Positions 23,155 through 31,900 of a DNA stretch of 64,000 nucleotides are shown here, one piece after another. The stretch comes from Amphibalanus amphitrite (Eukaryota > Arthropoda > Thecostraca > Balanomorpha > Balanidae): NCBI RefSeq assembly GCF_019059575.1, contig NW_024882756.1, positions 1 to 64,000 of the forward strand, given 5' to 3'. Made by a program: the position numbers and the translations under genes. Position 1 is the first letter of the stretch, and each line of letters opens with the position of its first letter. The notes under the pieces were generated by a model that was not told the origin of the DNA, made no database searches, and was given only the letters and a program-made list of their open reading frames with translations.

Positions 23155-24616
23155 TTAAAGGGACTATCCCACCTTCTAAAATGTTGTTAAAACCAGTTAA
23201 ATTGTGCCCGACTTTATAGATTGGATGACCAGGAACACGGTTCTGGCATTTATTTTTCATTAAACATCTTAGGCTTCCCATATTCCAAGCACAAACATTC
23301 AAATATGTGACGTCACAGCCCAAAATTACCTCCTTCCCCAGGCCACATTACTGTCATAAAGCTGATTCTTTTTACTCTGTAGGCACCACAATAAAGTTCA
23401 GACCAAGTTTTAAGCGATTTTTCAACGAACAAACCCATTTAAATCAGAATGACTAAACGAGGTGACGTCACACTAACGGTCGCTCCATGTTGAAGATCGG
23501 GCCTTGTACAAGGCCCATTTTCAAATGAAGGGAACGAATTTCTTCAACACCAAGAGGCCGCGGGGGTTGCAACCTAGATAGATAGTGGTTTCTGAACCTC
23601 GCCGCAAACTTGGCTATCTCAACTCAAACCCCATGTTAACCCTCGCCCGTAAACGGCGATCTGCCACCTTCACCCATGCAGGGGGGGGGGGGTTGGTGCG
23701 ACCCCCCCCCCCCTTTGGCGTTTGAAAACGGAGCGTTGTAGAGCTTAGCGGAAAAGACCAACGGATTGCTCTCGCCGAGATCTCGCGATTGGTGGTATAT
23801 TTTTTGGTCCTAGGTCAACATTTGACCTACTTTTGACCGGTCAAAGGTCAAATTTTCGGAAAAATAGACTTTTTTTCAACTTTCCGCGGCCATTGCGGCA
23901 AAACGGTAGGAGATATCGACTTGAAACCTTCACTATCGTGTTCCTTGATCAATTCTCTATCGTTTGGTATGTATTTCGTTTCCCTAGCTCTAAAAATGGC
24001 GCGTTGGGAGCGCCGGAAGTCGGCAAGGTCACAGTCGGCGGCATAAATTCGAAAAATCAAAATTTAAATTTTTGAAATCTGATTGTATTTTTGGATTTGG
24101 GAGGTCCATTTGCTCCCTATAGAAGCTAATATTGCTGCATATTCCCATTGAGGTGACAAGAATTAGCAAAATAGTGGTTCGGGCGCTTTTCAAAAATAGT
24201 ACCGGACGCTGTTCCTCTTGTGACGTCATAGCTCCGTGGCCTGACCTGACCCGGTCAAGTTTCTTATACCATATGATAGCCAATACTTGCCCCAACATGC
24301 ATGGGAAGTTTCATCACGATCCATCAACCGATGTCCGTACCACCGGCAGGAAACCTCGGGCGTTGGCACTCAGTTTGTGAAAATCCGGCCGGAGGCTGTT
24401 CCCTTTGTGACGTCATAACTCCGTGACCTGACATGACCCGGTCAATTTTTTTATCAAAAGATGCGCAAGGTTTGCCCCATAAGGTACCCAAAATTTGGCG
24501 GCGCTGCGCGCCGCCGTTTTTGCACTATTCCCGAAAAACCTCAGGGGGGGGGGGGGGGTTGCACCAACCCCCCCCCCCTACATGGGCGAGGGTTAAACAT
24601 GGGATAGTCCCTTTAA
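23155..24616. mobile_element. TTAA element with AGGGACTATCCC inverted ends
   Basis: TTAAAGGGACTATCCCA at 23155 is matched by the inverted sequence ending at 24616. The right inverted repeat lies only about 20 bp from the inner element, which inserted close to this end. It lacks the G-run hairpins and so belongs to a different TTAA-target family. Confidence 0.6.
23636..24596 (-). mobile_element. innermost TTAA element (tag CCCATGTAGG)
   Basis: TTAA at 23636-23639 and 24593-24596. The left end has two tag-like words (CCCGTAAACGG and ACCCATGCAGG); the right end, inverted, has CCCATGTAGG once. G12/C12 and G15/C11 hairpins flank. The body is almost identical to the copy at 32523-33470 in the DAAM intron, including CGGTCAAAGGTCA, yet the outer ~75 bp differ. 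Confidence 0.8.
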
Positions 24617-24890
24617 TGCATGCAGGCAACATCATATCACATGTTTGAACGCTTGAAACCACGAAAAGACTGCAAACGCGCGGCTAATGCGAGACGACAT
24701 GCGCCGAATCACGATTCCGGCTAAACATGGTCTCGAAAAGTAGGTCACAGGTCAAAGGTCATTTGGGTCTGGGTCATGAAATTTTTAGAGAATGTGTTAT
24801 ATTGATTAACTCGAGGGTACTGAAAGTTTCGTCGCGATCGGCCTCTTTTTACGCGAGTTATTTGCGAAAAACCGAGAGAGGGTGTTCGGC

Positions 24891-25235
24891 AGCGGCGTCG
24901 ACGCGTAAGGAAAACTGGTCCGACTTTTTCTCGGGGGGCCCCCACCGGTGGGGGCCCCCAGGGGCCCCCGTGGCCGCAGCAGGGCCCCCCGAGAGCCCCA
25001 ACAGGGGCCCCCCGCGGCCGCAGAAGGGGACCCCGCGGGCCGCAGCAGGGCCCCGCGGTGTCTAGCAGGGCCCCAGAGGCGCAGCAGGGCCCCCGCGGTC
25101 TCTAGCAGGGCCCTCCGAGCCGCAGTAGGGCCCCCGCGGTCTGCAGCAGGGGCCCCCGCGAGCCACAGCAGGGCACCGCCTAGTCGAAAAAGTGGTCCGA
25201 CTAGTCGGAAAAGTCGGACCGGTGTCGACGCCCCT
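24891..25235. mobile_element. 345-bp element with 10-bp target duplication
   Basis: GGTGTTCGGC occurs perfectly at 24881-24890 and 25236-25245. Between them the ends are AGCGGCGTCGAC and, inverted, AGGGGCGTCGAC, followed by subterminal GGTCCGACTTTTTC. The interior is a ~25-bp GC-rich minisatellite (units like CCGCGGTCTGCAGCAGGGGC). A 9-10-bp duplication with inverted ends suggests a Mutator-like non-autonomous element; this is inference. Confidence 0.65.
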
Positions 25236-25272
25236 GGTGTTCGGCCCCGCCCCCTATACGGGCGAGGGTTAA

Positions 25273-26379
25273 AAAACGAAATTCCATTTTTTGGCAAAGT
25301 TATGTTCTCAAAATGGTTTAAGTCAAATGTTCAAACTCAATTTTAGCAGTTCTAGCCCACGTAGGTACCTAACGAAAAACAAAGACCACCGTTAGATTGT
25401 CCGTCGCGAGCTGCATCGAATAACTAGGTAGGTAGGTATCCTTTTTATGCAAAATATCAACTTTGAAATGTAATGATTTTCCTTTTTTACAATAACTTGA
25501 CCTAACCTCCACTAGAGCGTAACCTAAACTGGCTCTTATGGTCGCCTAACCCACACCATTGAATTTGTAATGTAAAATTGGCCACAAAGCATGTTATATC
25601 TAACCTAGCAATGACATGAAACATGGGTTACAAAACGAATAGTGCGAAGACTATTTGTTTGTATAGTCGGGTTCATATTAGGCCTTCTCACGACGGCTAT
25701 CTGGTACAGATTTGATGCACATTAGATGCGGGTTTGTTGCAGATTTGGTCAAATTAGGTTAATTGTGTTTCTTAGAAGTTATCATCTTGGGTTGAAGAGT
25801 TACTTATATACCTGTTTGTTTTAACTATCAGACATTATTTACTAATAAAACACTGAAATAAAATCATGATATGAAGATTTTTGCTATAAAAGAGATTTGG
25901 TGCAGATTTGGTCAAATTTGGTGCATTCGCCAATCGCCAGAAAGCCCGTCGCGAAAAGAGATAGGTACTGTAACCTTAGTGACCAGACCTTGGCCAGGCA
26001 AAGCCCATACCGGTAATTTGGCGTTTTTTTTTTGCTTGGGGCGTGGTAGCATGCCGGTATCCCAGAAAATTTTTGTGGGGCGGGGCGGTGCCGGTAGCAG
26101 CCCATTGGGAAAACTTTGCAACTCTAGTCCTTGTGTTTCTGATTGACAGATAGGTAACAGAGCCTTCGCGTATCAGCGATTAAAAAAACTCATATGGTTT
26201 AAAGAGAGAACAGTAAGTTAGAATCGTTGTACCTACTACCTACCTTTCCACGAAGGTCAGCCGGCCTTGACAGATACGGACTAAAACAGCTGTTACTTCT
26301 CACACGGAGTTCAGGAACCGTTCAGGTAAGTGGAGCCGCTGCCAGTAGATCTCTGCGAGTGACCTGAGCAGCAGTGGTT
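25273..26379. other. intergenic, upstream of the carboxypeptidase
   Basis: AT-rich unique DNA. CAGGTAAGT at 26321-26329 is a perfect donor consensus about 55 bp before the start codon and could end an untranslated first exon, but no matching acceptor between it and the ATG is convincing. No TATA box was located with confidence. Confidence 0.35.
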
Positions 26380-27768
26380 ATGGTGTCGCCCTCATTGGCA
26401 GCCCTGCTTCTGGCGCTGGTGCTGGTGTGCAGGGCTCACGGCTCCGCCGACCCGGGCGAGCCGCTGTTCCTGACCCCGCTGATCGAGGCCGCGGAGCTGC
26501 AGCAGGCCCGCGAACAGAGCAGGGTGCTCGGCCTTCCCGGCGCCGGCGCCAATGTCACCAGTCACTCCGGCTTTATCACCGTCGACAAGGAGCGCAACTC
26601 GAACCTCTTCTTCTGGTTCTTCGAGTGTCAGCAGGCGTCTCCGCTCGAGGCTCCAGTTCTGCTCTGGCTACAGGGTGGCCCGGGCGCTTCAAGTCTCTAC
26701 GGCCTGTTTGCAGAAAATGGCCCATTCAGTGTCGACACTGATTTGAATCTGGTTGCTCGTAACTTCAGCTGGAGCAATACCCACAACCTGCTGTATATCG
26801 ACAATCCCACAGGCACAGGATTCAGCTTTACCTATGACGAGCAAGGCTTTGCCAGGAACGAGGAAGACGTGGCTCGTGATCTGTATTCGGCTCTTACGCA
26901 GTTCTTCACCGCATTTGAGAAGTTCCGTGACAATGAATTTTACGTGTCCGGGGAGTCGTATGCAGGCAAGTATCTGCCAGCAATCGTCAACAAGATTCAC
27001 GTGGAAAACCCAACAGCCGAGGTGAAAATAAACCTGAAAGGCATGGCGATCGGTGATGGATTCGTCGATCCAATCAATCAGGTGGACTACAGTGAGTACT
27101 TCTACAATGTCGGATTGGTTGACGCCAAACAAAGCGAACAGTTCCACGACGTAGCCACGCAAACCGTGGATCTGATCAACCAGGGGGATCTGGCGGAAGC
27201 ATTTCTACTGTGGGACACTGTGTTGATCGGCACGGTCTCTCCCTACCCGACACTCTTCCAGAACATAACGGGATTCACCAACCAGTACAACTACCTGCAG
27301 CCGAACGACGCAGGAAACGACCCATTCAACGACTTCCTGAAACTGCCGGCCACGCGAGCTTCCATCCACGTGGGGAACTTGCCCTACAACGAAGCTGTCG
27401 ACGCCGTGATCCACTACATGATCAGTGACGAGATGAACACGACCAAGCCGCTGTTGGCCAGTGCCCTGGACGCCGGCTATCGAGTGCTCATCTACAGCGG
27501 CCAGCTGGACATTTGTGTGCCGTACCCGCTGACGCAGCGGTGGCTGGCCTCGATGGAGTGGCACGGCGCCGAGCAGTACCGGGACGCCGAGCGTGTCATC
27601 TGGCGCGAGCGGGGCGAGATCGCCGGCTACGTGCGCCAGGTGGACAACCTGTATGAGGTGCTGGTCCGCAACAGCGGCCATATGGTGCCCACCGACCAGC
27701 CAGAGGTCGGCTATGCGCTCATCACTAGGTTCACGGGCACATACGGAGCGCAGGGGTGGCAAGACTGA
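26380..27768 (+). CDS. secreted serine carboxypeptidase, S10 family (CPVL-like), intronless
   Basis: Intact 462-residue protein from ATG at 26380. A GTG six bases upstream is in frame, but ATG is the sensible eukaryotic start. Residues 1-21 form a signal peptide (hydrophobic ALLLALVLV core). The fold landmarks of peptidase family S10 are present: the oxyanion segment LWLQGGPGASS (about 95-105), the nucleophile in GESYAGKY (Ser193), the aspartate in YSGQLDICVP (Asp377) and the histidine in NSGHMVPTDQP (His434). Several N-glycosylation sequons (NVT, NFS, NIT, NTT) fit a secretory or lysosomal enzyme removing C-terminal residues. Length matches the family. Related animal genes usually have introns and this one has none in its coding region, so it may derive from a retrocopy, though all catalytic residues are kept. 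It is convergent with DAAM, 890 bp away. Substrate is unknown. Confidence 0.95.
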   Translation: MVSPSLAALLLALVLVCRAHGSADPGEPLFLTPLIEAAELQQAREQSRVLGLPGAGANVTSHSGFITVDKERNSNLFFWFFECQQASPLEAPVLLWLQGGPGASSLYGLFAENGPFSVDTDLNLVARNFSWSNTHNLLYIDNPTGTGFSFTYDEQGFARNEEDVARDLYSALTQFFTAFEKFRDNEFYVSGESYAGKYLPAIVNKIHVENPTAEVKINLKGMAIGDGFVDPINQVDYSEYFYNVGLVDAKQSEQFHDVATQTVDLINQGDLAEAFLLWDTVLIGTVSPYPTLFQNITGFTNQYNYLQPNDAGNDPFNDFLKLPATRASIHVGNLPYNEAVDAVIHYMISDEMNTTKPLLASALDAGYRVLIYSGQLDICVPYPLTQRWLASMEWHGAEQYRDAERVIWRERGEIAGYVRQVDNLYEVLVRNSGHMVPTDQPEVGYALITRFTGTYGAQGWQD

Positions 27769-28658
27769 TGCTTCGACGCAATCTGATGCTTCGACTCTTT
27801 AGTGCCCTGGACGCAATCTGTCTTGGGCTAAAATGAGTCTTCATGCGTATGTGCGTTCATGCGATGGTGAGATAAAACTATACCAAAGAAAGCGCCAGCC
27901 GCCAACATGCTTTGAATCAGGACTCCTCCGATGTTGGAGAATGTCGGGCCGACATTCTGCCGACATTGTCGGCACCGCGCATGTATCTGTCTACAAATAT
28001 AACGTTCCAATTGACATGGGGTTGCCGAATATCGGTACGCGAATGCTGTACTGTATCGTTGCATCGTTCTCACAACTTCACTAGTTCACGACAGTTAGCC
28101 AAAGAAGCCGATGAACCTATGAGGTTTGTATTCAGAGCGACACTAGAAATATGTAAACAGGTCACATAAAATTACAAAAGGGCATACCAATAAGATAGAT
28201 GAGCTTCCTGACGAGGCAAAACAACGCATCAGCTTCTATTGAATGAGAGCGCATGCGCGTAAGCACATGCACTCCGCACACATACACATGCATATGTATT
28301 CGTTGCATGAATGAACATCACGAACATCACAACAGCTACAGCACCTGGCAGCGTTATCCGATCCACAGGCCTCATCATCGGCCGGCCCCAGAGGGCCCGC
28401 GTCCCTGCCATCCCCGTCAGGGGCGTTCGATGGCCACAGGCAGCTCCGGCTGCACCGTCCCCGCCAGAGTCAGGTCCAGTCCCTGGTCGGCAGAACGCAC
28501 CCCATCCGGCCTCCCTCCCTCCCTCCCGAACCCCACCCCTGTCACACACAGCCGCCGGACACCGCAGCGCCCCTGGCGGCGGCCTCCCGAACCACACAAA
28601 GAAACGAAGCACCAGCAGACTAGAGCGGAGCACGCCGCGCACGGCCCGGTTTCGCGCG
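27769..28658. other. 3' flanks of two convergent genes
   Basis: Holds the 3' region of the carboxypeptidase and, on the other strand, the likely DAAM 3' UTR. No AATAAA was found in a convincing place for either gene. The GC-rich frames at 28229-28837 look like shadows of UTR sequence. Confidence 0.4.
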
Positions 28659-28901
28659 CTACACAATGCGAATGGCGCGCTCGCGACTCTCCTCGTAGCG
28701 ACTCTCGCGGCGCGCCAGACTGGGCGGGCTCTTCTTTTTGCGCTTAGCGCAGCGGAAGCTCTCTGAGAACACCTCACCGGTGCGCAGCGCCGAGATGAGG
28801 TCGTCGAACTCGCGGTTCTGGTCCTGCTTGGCGTCACTGTCGCCGTCGCGCCGCAGCTGCGACTCCCGGTTACCGCGCCTTTGTAGCGTCATCTGCTTCA
28901 G
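28659..28901 (-). CDS. DAAM: DAAM last exon (DAD)
   Basis: 80 codons and a TAG stop at 28659-28661. [15 protein letters not shown] is the diaphanous autoregulatory motif, followed by the basic cluster RCAKRKKK, which usually strengthens the autoinhibitory contact. Acceptor TTTGCAG. Confidence 0.95.
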   Translation of the reverse strand: MKQMTLQRRGNRESQLRRDGDSDAKQDQNREFDDLISALRTGEVFSESFRCAKRKKKSPPSLARRESRYEESRERAIRIV

Positions 28902-31900
28902 CTGCAAACGACAGAAAAACGGAGCGTTAGCTACAGGAGACGATAAGACCCAGCGCACTGAGAGCAAGCGTAACTCGAGCGACGGTTTAGTGTGACACAC
29001 ATAAAAACGAAAAGATGATTACAGCAAATAAAGGAACGTCTACGAGTCCCTTGGGAAGGGTTTCATGAAATCACCCAGGTGGCACCCAACGCCTACCTCC
29101 TGTTCATGTCGGAGCCTCTTCTCTTCCTCCTCCCTCTTCTTTCGGACGTTGATGTTGTCCTCGGTCGCCGCGGCAAACGAGGTGAGGAAGGCGTCGAAGA
29201 TGCCGAAGAACTCGTCAGGGTTGGTGGTGTTCGGCTCTTCACCGAAGAACTGCACCACCTTCTCAAACTGAAAACGAACAGTTCGTCATTGTTTCATATG
29301 ATGCTTGTACGAGTAACGACGGTTCAGCCATCGTTAGGGATGCTCATAAGTCACAACGTGGTTGAAATTGTATGCTGAGCAACATGGGTAAAGGACACAT
29401 CTAAACTGACATCATTCGTTTGATCATAGTGAGCTTTCTTCATCTCCCGAAGAGGCCCAATTAGTGAACCCACTTACCCTGGCCCGCATATCTGAGAACT
29501 CATCCTCCAGCTGGCGGCACTTGTAGGTGGCCTTGGCGGCGAACTCCTTCATCGTCGGCACGAACAGGTCACTGGAGTCGGCCGGACGACTGCGCTGGAA
29601 GTCCAGCTCCTTCTGGATGTCCTTCAGGCCGGTCCGGATCAGCGCCATGTCTTTCTGCAGTTCCGACATGCTGTCCAACAAGCGGTGAAATGTAAGGGAT
29701 TGGTGCAACGCAAACAGTGCCGGTCCGAGGTAAGGGATATAGATTACTGCTACACAGACGATTTATCAAGCATTTCTTACATAAATGTGACCATAGCGCA
29801 CTCGCCAGTTGGTAAAATGCAGTGCATAGTGTATGCTCGATTATAGACATGAGTATTCAAAATAAATTGCCCAGAGATATCAAAGGCTGCTACACCAGTC
29901 CCAACACATATCACTGGAACAGAACAAGCAAGCACGCAGCAGCCCCGCAGCCAAAAACGTCTGCAACCCACCTGACTTTGGCAGCATCTCGAACGCTTCC
30001 CAAGTCCTCGCCAAGCCTCAGCACGTCGGGGAACTTGGTCTCCAGCAGCTCCACGATGTAGTGCAGCAGCGTGATGTGTTTCCTCGTGCTCGACTTGGTG
30101 TCGCCGATCCTGCGCAGACTCTCCAGTCGGAAGCCCTGCGCGTTGCCACGCTGGCCGCGGTTCATGTAGTTTCCGAACGCCAACACCAGTTCCAGAAGCT
30201 TCTTGAGCCGTCGGCTACGCTGCAGCTCTTTCGAAGCTTCGACCACGGCCGCGATACGTGGCCGCAGCTCTGCCAGCCGCTCGGCAAAACGCTTCTTGTA
30301 GAAGAGCGACTTCAGTCGCGCCTCGTAGTGGGTGATTCTGAAATTTCAGATACGATGTTTCAAAAAAATGTTTTAGCTAAAACTCTATCAACTTGTAACG
30401 ATCGGAAATTAATTCTGATCAAAAACTAAATTTAGATAAGTCTCACCTAACCCTGGGCCTGGCAGATTATCACTCAATCTCCAGTTCACTCACCCTATAC
30501 ATTGGTTTCGCGCGAATAAATTCCTTCAAACTCAAACAGTATTAGAAGGTGACTATCCAACAAAGCAAAGCATATCTCTCTTTGCTGCCACTCACTGCGA
30601 GATCTCGTAGAGGAAGCGATCAGCGCGCGCGAGACTCTTGAGCTCGTCACTGTGCTCCTCCAGCAAGGCCTTCTCCTCGGCCGACGGCGTGAACTTGAGG
30701 AGCTGCTCCACCATGTCCGGCGGCAGCTGATCCTTGGTGTCCATCGACATAAGGGCCCTGGGGGCAGGAGGAAGACCACATCACCAAGTTAGGCGTATCG
30801 CAAAAATGAAAAGAAAAAATAGTGACGCTACGCTCGATCCCTGTTCTATTAATTTACATATTCTACCTACTCTCGTTTCCAGAATTCAAGCACTCTTGAA
30901 GCTGTGTATCTCACGGGTCATTCTCTCAGATGAAGTCCGTTAACCGTTTACTCACAAGCTGATTTCATCGTCGTGATTTAAAAAAAAAAAAAACACGTCA
31001 AAATAGAAAGGTTTCAAGCCCATCATATCCCCAACCAAGTCATCGGGTGAGGCTCTAGGCAAACTCACGATTTGATCTCCTTGTCGGAGAGTTTCAGCTT
31101 TGAGAGCAGTATGGTACAGTTCTGCGCCCTCCGGGCATCCACAACGCTGATGACCTTGTTCCGTGAGCGGGTCAACGTGCCGGCATTCGTCAGGTCGTCC
31201 AGCGAGCTGTCCAGCTGCGGGGAAACGAGGTCATGTGGAGGTCAACAGAAGGTCAGCAGGAGCTCAGACGGAGACGGCTTAGAAAGCGAGAAGTCGGCCC
31301 ATAGACGACGCGTGATAGTAAAGGGTAGATAGACGTTTTTTCAGGAGCGATCGTCATTGAAAACGAGAAAAAGTGACCAACTTGCTAAAGCTTGCGGGAT
31401 TACGGATTATAGCGGCACTTATCAGGGTAATAAAGAGACAAACCTTAAATACAATGCTAAAAAGATAAAATTCACTTTCCTTGACTGCATGCATGAACCA
31501 CCAACATGCGGCTCCCAGGTTCCTAAATACGCTGTGAGAACGACATGTAGTTTGCCTTGGTGGCTCACTTTTCACTTACATTGTCATTTGCCGACAAGTC
31601 CACCGAATTATCGGCCTGAAATGCCGCGTGTGAAAAGGCATACATCTCATGAAAGCAACAGCAGCTATGTGGTGGTAATAGTACAGCGCCATCTAGCCTA
31701 AACGACCCACTGTGGTCGAAATACCGAACATTGGCTGGGCTATCTGGACTTCTTCCTCTCATTCCAAAAGTGACTCGCCCACTAGAATGCTATAAATTAT
31801 CTGTAGGAAACTTTGTTTTGGCAAGACCCCTACAAAATTCACAAAATTTGCCAACTGTCCCCCAAATACCTCGATCACCTGAACCTCTATGAAAATAGAG

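Larger units (their letters stand above)
22558..25272 (-). mobile_element. outer TTAA element with three elements nested in it
   Basis: TTAACCCGCGCCCGTATTGG at 22558 pairs with an inverted TTAACCCTCGCCCGTATAGG ending at 25272. The left end has the tag twice (CCGTATTGG and CGTATAAGG) and the right end once. The interior is interrupted by a TTAA element with AGGGACTATCCC ends (23155-24616, itself carrying 23636-24596) and by the 345-bp element at 24891-25235. Non-coding. Confidence 0.7.

Noticed and set aside
22600-24560. G/C homopolymers as pure assembly artefact
   Set aside because: Lengths may be inexact, but the runs recur at the same structural place in each element with pairing stems, so they are real features.
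26427-27762. Antisense and shifted frames across the carboxypeptidase
   Set aside because: Shadows of the real gene, whose frame has signal peptide, catalytic triad and stop.
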